From: Modestobacter sp. Leaf380
GTDB taxonomy: Bacteria; Actinomycetota; Actinomycetes; Mycobacteriales; Geodermatophilaceae
DNA: 64,000 bases
Reading direction: 5' to 3'
Assembly (NCBI RefSeq): GCF_001424485.1
Contig: NZ_LMQC01000019.1
Span: 549,086 to 613,085 of the forward strand
Shown here: piece by piece, positions 18,267-27,286 of the stretch
Layout of the letters: each line of letters opens with the position of its first letter
Position numbering within the stretch: the first letter of the stretch is position 1
Notes under the pieces: model-generated
Database searches by the model: none
What the model was told of the DNA's origin: nothing
The model's input: the letters and a program-made list of their open reading frames with translations, nothing else
Translations under genes and position numbers: made by a program

Positions 18267-19403
18267 TCAGGTGCAGGAACCCACGCTGACCCCGCGGGCG
18301 CTCAGCCACGCGACCGGGTCCCGGCGCTCGGCGTAGAGCCCGCCGTAGTGCGTCTCGACGTGCAGGTGCGGCCCGGTCGACTGGCCGCGGTTGCCCACGG
18401 TCGCGATCTGCTGCCCGGCGGTCACCACCTGGCCGGCACGCACGGTGAAGGTGTCCACGTGGCCGTAGAGGCTGATCACGCCGTCGGGGTGCTGGACGTA
18501 GACGGCCTGGCCGAAGCCGTTGGCCGGCCCGGCCTGCAGCACGACGCCGTCCTCGGGGACGTAGATCGGCGTGCCGATCGGTGCGGCGATGTCGATGCCG
18601 TAGTGCGTCGTGCCCCAGCGGCTGCCGTAGCAGGAGGTGACCCGGCCGGTGACCAGTGAGCCGGTCCCGGCGCTCGCGACGACGGTGGCCTGCTCGGCCT
18701 GGGCGGCGGCGACCTCGGCGGCGTCGGCGACGCCCTGGGCCTCCAGCAGCGCGGTCTGGGCGGCCAGCAGCTCGGTCTCCAGCGCCGCCCGCTCGGCGGC
18801 GACCTCGTCGTAGGAGGCCTGGGTGGCGGCCAGCTGGTCCTGCGCGGCGACGTCGGCCGCGGCCGCGGCGGCGGCCGCGGCGTCCAGCGCGGTGACCGCG
18901 TCCCGGGCGGCGCGGTCGGCGTCCTCCTGGTCGGCCTGCACGGCCTCGACGGCCTCCAGTCGCTCGGACCGGTCCACGCCCAGCTGCTCGAGCGTGGTCG
19001 CCCGCTGCAACAGCTCCTCGGGGCCCTCGGCGCCCAGCAGCACCTCGGCGTCGCCCAGGGTCTGCCGGCCCATGAAGGCCTCCCGGCCCAGCGTGGCGAC
19101 GTCGGCCTCGGCGACCGCGGTGGCCGCCTGGGCGGTCTGCAGCTGGGCGGCGGTGGTCGCGGCGGCGGTCTGCGCGGCGACCAGCTGGTCCTGCGCGGCC
19201 CGGTCGGCGTCGGCAGCGGCCTCGGCGGTGACCGTGGCCCGGGCCAGCTCCTCCTCGGCGGCGGCGACCAGCGCCGAGACCCGGTCCACCTCGGCGGTGG
19301 CGGCGGCCACCGCGGAGGCGTCGACCGGGGCGGCGACGGCGGCCGGCGCGGCGAGCCCGCTGAGGGTCACCGTCGCGAGGACGGCGACGAGCGTCGTCAG
19401 CAC
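18267..19403 (-). CDS. Secreted coiled-coil M23 metallopeptidase (EnvC/NlpD-like)
   Basis: About 378 residues from GTG 19403. A hydrophobic signal segment (VAVLATVTLSGLAAPAAVAA) is followed by ~200 Ala/Glu/Gln-rich residues with strong coiled-coil character. The C-terminal M23/LytM domain reads HYGIDIAAPIGTPIYVPEDG, VQHPDGVISLYGHVD and GPHLHVE. The Zn ligands (H..D in HYGID, HLH) are present, so active cleavage of peptidoglycan cross-bridges is expected. The N-terminus is unresolved: GTG 19403 gives a signal peptide without a basic n-region, while the Arg-rich stretch in front (RRRR) has no ATG/GTG/TTG until GTG 19574. Either the longer form or a rare CTG start is used. Confidence 0.85.
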   Translation of the reverse strand: MLTTLVAVLATVTLSGLAAPAAVAAPVDASAVAAATAEVDRVSALVAAAEEELARATVTAEAAADADRAAQDQLVAAQTAAATTAAQLQTAQAATAVAEADVATLGREAFMGRQTLGDAEVLLGAEGPEELLQRATTLEQLGVDRSERLEAVEAVQADQEDADRAARDAVTALDAAAAAAAAADVAAQDQLAATQASYDEVAAERAALETELLAAQTALLEAQGVADAAEVAAAQAEQATVVASAGTGSLVTGRVTSCYGSRWGTTHYGIDIAAPIGTPIYVPEDGVVLQAGPANGFGQAVYVQHPDGVISLYGHVDTFTVRAGQVVTAGQQIATVGNRGQSTGPHLHVETHYGGLYAERRDPVAWLSARGVSVGSCT

Positions 19404-19655
19404 CCGGCGTCGACGAGGGGGCGGATCGTGGCGCAGGGCGAGCAGGACGGGCCTCCGGGGGCGCTGTGGCGTGCTGGCCGTCAGGGTGACGACGCGACAT
19501 GACGCTGTGACGGATGGTGTGGCTGGGACCCGTGGGCCCCGCCGACCGTAACCGCACCCCGGGTCGGATGTCACGGCCAGGTCACGGACGGGGGACGGAA
19601 CGGTCCCGCGCGGGGTGCCTGTGCACGGCGGCTGGGCGACCGGGCCCCGTCGAAC

Positions 19656-19661
19656 TACGAT
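19656..19661 (+). promoter_or_regulatory. -10 element TACGAT, probable leaderless promoter
   Basis: TACGAT ends seven bases before GTG 19669 of the LOV-SpoIIE gene; no Shine-Dalgarno is present in between. Confidence 0.5.
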
Positions 19662-19668
19662 CGGCCGC

Positions 19669-21909
19669 GTGCGGTCTGATGACACGGGACTGCGCCCCGA
19701 GTCGTCTGCCGGGGTCCCCGCGTCGACCCCTGGTCCGGCCCCCCGGGGTCCCGGCCCCGCGGCCGTGGCGCAGCAGGACGAGGTGCTGGGTGCTGCGGCG
19801 GCCGGCCTGTCCGGCGACCCCGCCGGGGTGCGGTCGCTGCCGCGCGTCCTCGGTGACGCCCCGGTCGCCGTCGTCCTCATCGATCGCGCGAGCGCGCAGG
19901 TCACCTACGCCAACTCCGCCGCGTGGGAGCTCGCCGGGGACGTGCCGCTGCCGGTCGGCGCCGACGCCTGGGGCACCGCCGCCGGACTGACCGACCTCGA
20001 CGGCCGCCCGCTGGCCGGCACGGACGGACCCCTCACCCAGCTGGCCGCGGGCCAGCCGGTGGCCGGACAGGCGGTCCGCCGCAGCGTGGCCGGCGAGCCC
20101 GACCAGCTGGTCTGGGTCACCGGCTTCCCGCTGGCCCCCGACGAGGGCTCGCTGTCCCTGGTCGTCCTGCTCGGCGTGGACGACGAGGGTGGCGACGCCG
20201 GCACGGACCTGCTGCTGCAGTCGCTGCGCGAACGCGCCGTCGTCGCCACCGACATCTGCTTCACCATCAGCGACCCGCGCCGCCCCGGGAACCCGCTGGT
20301 CTGGGTCAACCCCTCCTTCACCCGGGTCACCGGGTACTCCGCCGAGGAGTCCGTGGGGCGCAACTGCAGCTTCCTGCAGGGACCGGCCACCGACCCGGCC
20401 GCAGTCGACGCCATCCGGGCCGGCATCGCCGCCCGCACCCAGACCACGGTGACGCTGCTCAACCACCGCAAGGACGGCACCGCGTTCTGGAACCAGCTGT
20501 CCATCAGCCCGGTGCTGGACGGGCGCGGCGAGCTGGTCAGCTTCGTGGGCGTGCAGTCCGACGTCACCCAGCGGGTGCTGCTGGAGACCGAGCGCGAGGC
20601 GGCGCACGCCGCCGAGCGGGCCGCCCGCCGGGAGTCCGAGCTCGCCCAGGACCGGCTGCGGCTGATGGCCGAGGCGACCAGCCAGCTCTCCAGCACCCTG
20701 GACACCACGGTGCTGCTCGACCGGCTGGCCCGGCTGTGCGTGCCGTTGCTGGCCGACTGGGTCTTCATCGCCCGGCTCGACGGCGACGGCGTGGTCGACG
20801 AGGTGGCCGTGCACCACACCGGCGTCCCCGTCGAGCAGCTGGTCGACATCCGGACGGCGTTCCTGGGCCGGCACCTGCCCGACTCGGCGCCCGGCCGGGC
20901 CGCGGTGAAGTCGGGTCTGCCGGTGGTCCTGGGCGGGCTGCGGCCCGAGACGATGACCGGCTACACCCGGGGGCTGGACTGCCGGCTGCTGGCCGAGCTG
21001 GGCACCCGGTCGCTGCTGGCGGTCCCGCTCCCGGCGCGTGGGGGGACCCGGGGCGTGCTGACCCTCATGCGCGGCATCGACGACGGGTTCAGCCCCGCCG
21101 ACGTGGACCTGGCCCAGGACCTGGGCCGGCGGGCCGGCCTGGCGCTGGACAACGCCCGGCTCTACCAGCAGGAGGCCTCGGTCGCCGAGACGCTGCAGCG
21201 GTCCCTGCTCCCCGAGCTGCCCGAGATCCGGGGCGTGCGGGCCGCCGCCCACTACACCGCGGCCTCGGCGGCGGCGGCGGTGGGCGGGGACTTCTACGAC
21301 CTCCTGGAGCTGCCCGGTGACCGGGTCGGTCTGGTCATCGGCGACGTGGCCGGGCACGACCTCAACGCCGCGGCGACCATGGGGCAGCTGCGCGGTCTCA
21401 TCCGGGCCGCCTGCTGGGACCGGGACGCCCCGGACGCCGCCGAGGTGCTCACCCGGGTCGACCGGCTGGTCGACGTGCTCTCCGTGCCGGGGCTGGCGAC
21501 CGCCGTCCACCTGCGGGCGCACCGCCCGGCCGAGCCCGGGGGGCCCTGGCGGGTCGAGTGCTCCAACGCCGGTCACCCGCCGGTGCTGCTGCGCACCCCC
21601 GACGGCGCGGTCGCCCCGCTGACCCCCGAGCACGACCTGCTGCTGGGCGCCGACGCCGGGGCCCGCCGCCGCGTCGTCACCACGACGGTGCCGGCCGGCA
21701 GTCAGCTGGTCGGCTTCACCGACGGGCTCATCGAGCAGCCCGAGGACGACGGCCCCGAACGGGACACCGACCTGGGCACGGCGCGGCTGACCGCGTTGCT
21801 GGCCGACCTGCCCGTGGGCGCACCGGTCGAGGTCGTGGCCGACGCGATGGCCGGCCTGGTCACCAGCCGGCTCGACGACGTCGCCTTCCTGGTCGTCGAA
21901 CTCGGCTGA
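19669..21909 (+). CDS. PAS-LOV-GAF-SpoIIE phosphatase, putative blue-light receptor
   Basis: 746 residues. A PAS-like region (~60-180) precedes a LOV domain (~190-310) with the photoactive-cysteine motif GRNCSFLQG and the FMN-binding NHRKDGTAFWNQLSISPV. The Arg that usually follows the Cys is Ser here. A GAF domain (~345-500) and a SpoIIE/PP2C domain (~515-745; GGDFYDLL, VIGDVAGHD, SNAGHPPVLL, GFTDGLIE, DDVAFL) complete it. Known LOV-phosphatases of this layout control general-stress sigma factors through partner switching. The gene faces an anti-sigma-type kinase gene 15 bases downstream on the other strand, a likely pathway partner. GTG 19669 was chosen from the promoter spacing. Confidence 0.92.
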   Translation: MRSDDTGLRPESSAGVPASTPGPAPRGPGPAAVAQQDEVLGAAAAGLSGDPAGVRSLPRVLGDAPVAVVLIDRASAQVTYANSAAWELAGDVPLPVGADAWGTAAGLTDLDGRPLAGTDGPLTQLAAGQPVAGQAVRRSVAGEPDQLVWVTGFPLAPDEGSLSLVVLLGVDDEGGDAGTDLLLQSLRERAVVATDICFTISDPRRPGNPLVWVNPSFTRVTGYSAEESVGRNCSFLQGPATDPAAVDAIRAGIAARTQTTVTLLNHRKDGTAFWNQLSISPVLDGRGELVSFVGVQSDVTQRVLLETEREAAHAAERAARRESELAQDRLRLMAEATSQLSSTLDTTVLLDRLARLCVPLLADWVFIARLDGDGVVDEVAVHHTGVPVEQLVDIRTAFLGRHLPDSAPGRAAVKSGLPVVLGGLRPETMTGYTRGLDCRLLAELGTRSLLAVPLPARGGTRGVLTLMRGIDDGFSPADVDLAQDLGRRAGLALDNARLYQQEASVAETLQRSLLPELPEIRGVRAAAHYTAASAAAAVGGDFYDLLELPGDRVGLVIGDVAGHDLNAAATMGQLRGLIRAACWDRDAPDAAEVLTRVDRLVDVLSVPGLATAVHLRAHRPAEPGGPWRVECSNAGHPPVLLRTPDGAVAPLTPEHDLLLGADAGARRRVVTTTVPAGSQLVGFTDGLIEQPEDDGPERDTDLGTARLTALLADLPVGAPVEVVADAMAGLVTSRLDDVAFLVVELG

Positions 21910-21924
21910 GCCCCCGCGCGGGGG

Positions 21925-22476
21925 TCAGGCCCGGGAGCCCCGCGGGGTCGGTGCCCCGCCCACCGGCACGCCGGAGGTCAGCTGGGCCCAGACGGTCTTG
22001 CGCTCGGCGTCCACCGCGTAGCCGTAGTGGACCGACAGCTGGGCCACCATCGGCAGGCCCATGCCGCCCAGCGCCGGGTCGCGGTCGACGGCGGGGACCG
22101 GGGGCCGGTCGGGGGACTCGTCGGACAGCGTCAGCAGCCAGCCCTGCCGGGTGGCCACGATGACCGCCTCGACCGCGCCGCCGCCGTGGCGCAGCGCGTT
22201 GGAGGCCAGCTCCTCGAAGGCCAGCAGCAGGCCCTCGCGGGCGTCCTCGGTGGAGGAGGAGGTCAGCGACGGGTGGGCCAGGCGGGCCCGCAGGTCCATC
22301 CGGACGCGCGAGGCGTCGTGCACGCTGGGCAGCTGCCAGCGCCACACGTCGCCGGGGACGTCGGGCACCGGCGCCGCCGGCCAGGTCTGGCTGTCCACGT
22401 GTCCTCCTCGGGATGGCTCGTCGACCGCGCGTGCGGGGGTGCCGACTCCCTGCGTCCGGTCGTGGAGCTCGCTCAC
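21925..22476 (-). CDS. ATP-binding anti-sigma-factor-type kinase (RsbW/HATPase_c_2)
   Basis: 183 residues from GTG 22476. The GHKL-type ATP fold is shown by LAFEELASNALRHGGG (N-box) and DPALGGMGLPMVAQL (G-box); this is the small RsbW-like class that phosphorylates STAS antagonists and may hold a sigma factor. Two starts compete: GTG 22476 and GTG 22398 (157 residues), each preceded by the same CGAGGAGGAC, spaced six and four bases from the start. The shorter form begins near the conserved domain. It converges on the LOV-SpoIIE phosphatase gene, and its closest relative in this window is the kinase at 44303-44746, which sits in the same arrangement. Confidence 0.87.
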   Translation of the reverse strand: MSELHDRTQGVGTPARAVDEPSRGGHVDSQTWPAAPVPDVPGDVWRWQLPSVHDASRVRMDLRARLAHPSLTSSSTEDAREGLLLAFEELASNALRHGGGAVEAVIVATRQGWLLTLSDESPDRPPVPAVDRDPALGGMGLPMVAQLSVHYGYAVDAERKTVWAQLTSGVPVGGAPTPRGSRA

Positions 22477-22668
22477 GGAGGTCCTCCTCGGCTCGAAGGC
22501 TGTACGGGCCCATCCTGGGGGACGGTGGCCCGACGCGCACACGGAAGGCACGGATCCGTTCCGTCACCGCCCCCCGGTGCGTCGGTGCTGGTGGGACGCG
22601 CGGGACCGTGGAGCGCCGCCGGGCCGGCACGAGGTGCCGCCGGGCCCGCCGACCGGGAGGATCGCCCC

Positions 22669-24396
22669 GTGACGCCCACGAGCCCGGCCGGAGACCACGG
22701 GGTGCCCGCGTCCCCCGCGCCCGACCTGGCCGCTGCGGTTCAGCAGCTGCGCGACCGGGTCGCCGCCGTCCCGCTGGTGTTGGCCACCCCCGGCCGGGAC
22801 GCCGCCGCGCGGACCGCCCGGGCCGTCGTCGACCAGGTGGACGACTACCTGCTGCCCCGGCTGCGCGACCTGGACGCACCGCTGCTGGCCGTCGTCGGCG
22901 GCTCGACCGGGGCCGGCAAGTCCACGCTGGTCAACAGCCTGCTCGGGGAGCAGGTCACCACCCCCGGCGTGCTCCGTCCGACCACCCGCTCCCCGGTGCT
23001 GGTCTGCGCCCCGGACGACCGGGCCGCCTTCGCCGACGACCGGGTGCTGCCCGGGCTGGCGCGCACGACCGGGGGGTCGGCGGGCGCGGGCTCGGTGCAG
23101 CTGGTGGTCTCCGCCCGACTGCCCCCGGGCCTGGCCCTGGTGGACGCCCCGGACGTGGACAGCGTCGTGGAGGCCAACCGGGACCTGGCCGGCCAGCTGC
23201 TGTCGGCCGCGGACCTGTGGGTCTTCGTCACCACCGCCTCCCGGTACGCCGACGCGGTCCCGTGGGACCTGCTGCGCACCGCGGCCGACCGGGGCACCGC
23301 CCTCGCGGTGGTGCTGGACCGGGTGCCGCCGGAGGCCGCCGCCGAGGTCAGCGCCGACCTGGCCGGGATGCTGCAGCGCGCGGGCCTCGCCCAGGCCCGG
23401 CTCGTCGTGGTGGAGGAGCGACCGCTGGTCGAGGGCCGGCTCCCCGAGGACCAGGTGGGCGCCCTGCGGTCCTGGCTGCACGGCCTGGCCGCGGACGCCG
23501 GGGCCCGGGCCGAGGTGGTCCGGCAGACCCTGGTCGGTGCGCTGGCCAGCCTCGACGACCGGGTGGCCGTGGTCGAGGCCGGGGTCACCGAGCAGACCGC
23601 CGCGGCGACGGCGCTGCGCGGGGCCGCCGACGCCGCGCACGCCCAGGCCCGCGACGACGTCGACGACGGCGTCCGCAGCGGCACCCTGCTGCGCGGGGAG
23701 GTGCTGGCGCGCTGGCAGGAGTTCGTCGGCACGGGGGAGTGGATGCGGTCCCTGCAGGCCGGCATCGGCAGGTTGCGGGACCGGGTGACCGCGGCCCTGA
23801 CCGGCCGGCAGACCCCGGCCGAGGACCTCACCGTCGCCCTGGAGTCCAGCGTCGAGCACCTGCTCCGCTCCGCCGCCGACGACGCCGCCGAGCGCACCGT
23901 GACCGCGTGGCGCTCGCTGCCCGGCGGTGGGCCGCTGGTCGCCGGCCGCGAGCGGGAGCTGTCCACGGTCTCGCCCGGCTTCACCGAGGCCGCGGCGGAC
24001 GCCGTCCGGGGCTGGCAGGGTGCGGTCCTGGAGCTGGTCCGCGGTGAGGGTGCGGGCAAGCGGTCCCGGGCGCGGGTGCTGTCCTGGGGTGTCAACGGGG
24101 CGGGTGCGGTGGTGATGGTCGCGGTCTTCGCCCAGACGGCGGGGCTGTCCGGGGCCGAGGTCGCCGTCGCCGGTGGCACCACGGTCGTCGGGCAGAAGGT
24201 GCTGGAGGCCGTGTTCGGCGACTCCGCCATCCGTCAGCTCGCCGACCGGGCCCGCGCCGACCTCGACGAGCGGGCCGCCGCGTTGCTCCACGTGGAACAA
24301 CGCCGCTTCGACGAGCTGCTGGCCGACGCAGCCACCCCGCAGGACGCCACGGGCCTGCGCGCCGCCGTGACCGACCTGGCCCGGGTCCGGCGGTGA
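22669..24396 (+). CDS. Dynamin-like GTPase (first of pair)
   Basis: 575 residues. The P-loop GGSTGAGKSTLVNSLLG, a G2-like TTP..RPTTRSP segment and a G3 DAPD are clear. G4 is weak (VLDRVP rather than NKxD). The C-terminal ~300 residues are helical, with a hydrophobic hairpin around GVNGAGAVVMVAVFAQTAG that could insert into membrane, as in bacterial dynamin-like proteins. It overlaps the next GTPase gene by four bases. Paired dynamin-like proteins support septum membranes in Streptomyces (DynA/DynB); a similar membrane-remodelling or stress-protection role is inference. GTG 22669 follows GGGAGG. Confidence 0.87.
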   Translation: MTPTSPAGDHGVPASPAPDLAAAVQQLRDRVAAVPLVLATPGRDAAARTARAVVDQVDDYLLPRLRDLDAPLLAVVGGSTGAGKSTLVNSLLGEQVTTPGVLRPTTRSPVLVCAPDDRAAFADDRVLPGLARTTGGSAGAGSVQLVVSARLPPGLALVDAPDVDSVVEANRDLAGQLLSAADLWVFVTTASRYADAVPWDLLRTAADRGTALAVVLDRVPPEAAAEVSADLAGMLQRAGLAQARLVVVEERPLVEGRLPEDQVGALRSWLHGLAADAGARAEVVRQTLVGALASLDDRVAVVEAGVTEQTAAATALRGAADAAHAQARDDVDDGVRSGTLLRGEVLARWQEFVGTGEWMRSLQAGIGRLRDRVTAALTGRQTPAEDLTVALESSVEHLLRSAADDAAERTVTAWRSLPGGGPLVAGRERELSTVSPGFTEAAADAVRGWQGAVLELVRGEGAGKRSRARVLSWGVNGAGAVVMVAVFAQTAGLSGAEVAVAGGTTVVGQKVLEAVFGDSAIRQLADRARADLDERAAALLHVEQRRFDELLADAATPQDATGLRAAVTDLARVRR

Positions 24397-25964
24397 GCCG
24401 CCGGGAGCTGCCGCTGGCCGACCGGCTGTCGGCGCTGCGCGACGCGGTCGAGGTGGCCGAGGGCCGGCTCGACGTCCCGGAGGTGGGCCGGGCCCGGCAG
24501 CTGCTGGCCAAGGCCGGGGCCCGCCAGGCGCTCGGGGACGCCACCGTGGTGGCGCTCGCCGGGGCGACCGGCAGCGGGAAGTCCACCCTGTTCAACGCGC
24601 TGTCGGGCAGCGAGGTCAGCACCCCCGGGGTGCGTCGACCGACCACCGGGGTCGCGCACGCCACGGTGTGGGCAGCCGACGACTCGGCCGACCGGCTGCT
24701 CGACTGGCTGGAGGTCCCGCGCCGGCACCGGCACGCCCCCGACCCGGCGCTGGACGGCCTGGTGCTGCTGGACCTGCCCGACCACGACAGCGTGCGGCTG
24801 GAGCACCGCCTGGAGGTGGACCGGCTGGTCGAGCTGGTCGACGTCCTGGTCTGGGTGCTGGACCCGGAGAAGTACGCCGACGCTGCCGTGCACGACCGCT
24901 ACCTGAGGCCGTTGGCCGGCCACAGCGGGACGCTGCTGGTCGTGCTCAACCAGGTCGACCGGCTCGACGACGCCGCGGCGGCGGCCTGCCTGGCCGACCT
25001 GCGCCGGCTGCTGGACACCGAGGGACTGGCCGACACCGAGCTGCTGGCGGTCAGCGCACGCACCGGGGACGGCCTGCCCGGGCTGCGCTCCCGGCTGGCC
25101 GAGCGGGTCGCCGCCCGCCGTGCCGCGGCGCTGCGGCTGACCGCCGACGTCCGGGGGGTGGCGACCGCGCTGTCGGCGCACTGCGGCTCCTCCGGTCGCA
25201 CGTCCGACGCCGACCGGGGCTCCCTCACCCGGGCGCTGGGCGATGCGGCCGGGGTGCCGGCGGTGGTCGCGGGCGTGGAGCGCTCGACCGTCCGGGCCGG
25301 CACCGCGCAGACCGGCTGGCCCGTCGTCCGGTGGCTGGGGAAGCTCCGCCCGGACCCGCTGGGCCGGCTGCACCTGGGGTCCGCCGACGCGCGCAGCTCG
25401 CTGCCGGCGGCCGGGGCCGTCCAGCAGGCGGCCGTGGCGACGGCGGTCCGGCGCGCCCGGGACACCGCCGGGGCCGGGCTGCCGGTGGCCTGGACCGACG
25501 ACCTGCGGCGCACCGTCGAGGTGCACTCCGACCGGCTGACCGATCGGCTGGACCGGGCCGTGACCGGCACCGACCTGGGGTCCGAGCGCACCCCGCTGTG
25601 GCAGCGCGGGGTCGGCGCACTGCAGTGGCTGCTGGTGGCCACCGCCCTGGTCGGGGCGCTGTGGCTGCTGGCCCTGGTGGCGCTGGGCTGGCTGCAGCTC
25701 GACGACGTCGTCCCGCTGCCCCGGGTGGAGGGCCTGCCGGTCCCCACCGTGCTGCTGGTGGGCGGGCTGCTGGCCGGGGCCCTGCTGGCGTTGCTGTGCC
25801 GGCCGCTGGTCGCGCTCCGGGCCCGCCGCCGGGCTCGGCGGGCCCGGCGGCGGCTGGAGGACGCGGTGGCCGAGGTCGGCCGGGTCGAGGTCCTGGAGCC
25901 GCTCGCCGAGACCGGTGCCGACCACGACCGGTTCTGCGCCGCCGTCACCCGCGCCGGGAGCTGA
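24393..25964 (+). CDS. Dynamin-like/Era-like GTPase with two membrane segments (second of pair)
   Basis: 523 residues. G1 GATGSGKSTLFNALSG, G2-like RRPTTGVAHA, G3 DLPDHDS, G4 NQVD and G5-like SARTG are all intact. Two hydrophobic segments near 410-470 (LLVATALVGALWLLALVALG; VLLVGGLLAGALLALLC) anchor it to membrane, and the tail is Arg-rich and helical. Start GTG lies in the upstream stop (GTGA), so equal synthesis with the first GTPase is expected, consistent with a heteromeric membrane GTPase. An IR terminator follows at 26025-26058. Confidence 0.88.
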   Translation: MSRRELPLADRLSALRDAVEVAEGRLDVPEVGRARQLLAKAGARQALGDATVVALAGATGSGKSTLFNALSGSEVSTPGVRRPTTGVAHATVWAADDSADRLLDWLEVPRRHRHAPDPALDGLVLLDLPDHDSVRLEHRLEVDRLVELVDVLVWVLDPEKYADAAVHDRYLRPLAGHSGTLLVVLNQVDRLDDAAAAACLADLRRLLDTEGLADTELLAVSARTGDGLPGLRSRLAERVAARRAAALRLTADVRGVATALSAHCGSSGRTSDADRGSLTRALGDAAGVPAVVAGVERSTVRAGTAQTGWPVVRWLGKLRPDPLGRLHLGSADARSSLPAAGAVQQAAVATAVRRARDTAGAGLPVAWTDDLRRTVEVHSDRLTDRLDRAVTGTDLGSERTPLWQRGVGALQWLLVATALVGALWLLALVALGWLQLDDVVPLPRVEGLPVPTVLLVGGLLAGALLALLCRPLVALRARRRARRARRRLEDAVAEVGRVEVLEPLAETGADHDRFCAAVTRAGS

Positions 25965-26024
25965 TGCCCCCGGCCGCACAGCCGGCCGGAGTACACAGGC
26001 GCCAGGTCGCCGGTACGGGGCTCA

Positions 26025-26058
26025 GGTCCACCCGGTCGAACACACGGGCGGGTGGACC
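26025..26058. terminator. Hairpin between convergent GTPase and PEP-mutase genes
   Basis: A ten-base perfect inverted repeat (26025-26034 with 26049-26058) and a 14-base loop lie in the 105-base gap between the convergent stops; likely a two-way terminator. Confidence 0.55.
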
Positions 26059-26069
26059 GCCCGGCCGGC

Positions 26070-26873
26070 TCAGTTCAGCGCGCGGACACCGTCGGGCAGG
26101 TTGCCGCCGCGGATCGCGGAGACCGCGAAGTCGGCGAAGGCGGTGAGCGCCAGGCGCTGGGTCCACGGGCCGAAGGACACCCGGGCGACGCCGAGCTGGG
26201 CCAGCCGCTCCTGGGGCAACGAGCCGGGCACGTTGATGACCGACACCCGGCGCTCGCCGATGCCCTGGACCAGCTGGACGACGGTGGACTCGTCGAGCTT
26301 GCCGGGGACGAAGATGCAGGCCGCGCCGGCGTCCAGGAAGGCCCGGCCGCGCTCGACCGCGTCGGCGACGACGTCGGCCTTGGGGCGGTCGCCGGCCTTG
26401 ACGAAGGCGTCGGTGCGGGCGTTGAGCACGAACGGCACGCCCTCGGCCTCACCGGCGGCCACGGCGGCGCGGACGGCGGCGACGGCCTGGTCCAGCGGCT
26501 TCATCTGGTCCTCGAGGTTGGCGCCCACGACACCAACCCCGATGGCCTTGCGGACGGTCTCCCCGGCGTCGCCGTAGCCGGCCTCCAGGTCGGCGGACAC
26601 CGGCACCGACACCGCGCCGGCGATCCGGCCGACGGCCTCGATCATCGTGTCGACCGGGATGGCCTCGCCGTCGGGGTAGCCGTGGGAGGCGGCGATCGAG
26701 TGGCTGGCGGTGGCCAGCGCGCGGGTCCCGGGCAGCGCGGCGACGACGGTCGCGGTGATCACGTCCCACACGTTGACCACGGTGAGCAGCGCGGGGTCGG
26801 TGTGCAGGCGCAGGAGCTCGACGGCCTTGTCGGCGGTCGTGGGCGTCCGGGGGTCCGACGGGGGGTTCGACAT
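26070..26873 (-). CDS. Isocitrate lyase/PEP mutase family protein
   Basis: 267 residues. The beta-barrel features are NVWDVITA (cf. GxxDxLxA), SADLEAGYGD (Mg-binding acidic motif of the superfamily), GANLEDQ and NARTDAF. The ICL signature KKCGH is missing, so it is not isocitrate lyase. Phosphonopyruvate hydrolase, carboxyphosphonoenolpyruvate mutase-like or oxaloacetate decarboxylase activity is possible; no phosphonate gene is nearby. ATG 26873 starts right before the domain. The STAS gene ends eight bases upstream on the same strand, so read-through is likely. Confidence 0.85.
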   Translation of the reverse strand: MSNPPSDPRTPTTADKAVELLRLHTDPALLTVVNVWDVITATVVAALPGTRALATASHSIAASHGYPDGEAIPVDTMIEAVGRIAGAVSVPVSADLEAGYGDAGETVRKAIGVGVVGANLEDQMKPLDQAVAAVRAAVAAGEAEGVPFVLNARTDAFVKAGDRPKADVVADAVERGRAFLDAGAACIFVPGKLDESTVVQLVQGIGERRVSVINVPGSLPQERLAQLGVARVSFGPWTQRLALTAFADFAVSAIRGGNLPDGVRALN

Positions 26874-26881
26874 GCCCCCAG

Positions 26882-27286
26882 TCAAGCCGACGGCGGCACC
26901 GCCGGCCCGGTGCGGTCGGCCGGCGGGACCGCGTGCGCGGGCATGCCGCTGACGTCGAGCTGCTGCAGCAGGCCGGTGAGCTCCAGCGGGCCGGTGACGA
27001 TGCGGCTGGTGGCGATCACCCGGACCCGCTTGTCGTGGGCCTCGGGGTGCTGGCTGAGCCACACCAGCGCGGTGACGCCGGCCGAACCGAAGAAGTGCAC
27101 GTCGGACAGGTCGACGGTGAGCACCTCGGGCGCCCCGCGCAGGGCGTGCAGCAGGCTCTGCTGCAACGCCGGGTTGTAGGCCGAGTCGAGCATCCCTGTG
27201 ACGGCGGCGACCAGCTCGCCGTCCTCGCCGGGCCGGGTCGACACCGTGAACGGCACGTCCTCGGCATGGTCGTGCACCGTCTCCAC
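26882..27286 (-). CDS. STAS-domain anti-sigma factor antagonist-like protein
   Basis: 134 residues. VLTVDLSDVHFFGSAGVTALVWL is the STAS core with the Ser that RsbW-type kinases phosphorylate (GSAG). The N-terminal part (FTVSTRPGEDGELVAAVTGML) is the usual first strands. It is a plausible shared target for the SpoIIE phosphatases and HATPase kinases encoded in this window. GTG 27286 is chosen because GGAGG lies five bases upstream. Confidence 0.87.
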   Translation of the reverse strand: METVHDHAEDVPFTVSTRPGEDGELVAAVTGMLDSAYNPALQQSLLHALRGAPEVLTVDLSDVHFFGSAGVTALVWLSQHPEAHDKRVRVIATSRIVTGPLELTGLLQQLDVSGMPAHAVPPADRTGPAVPPSA

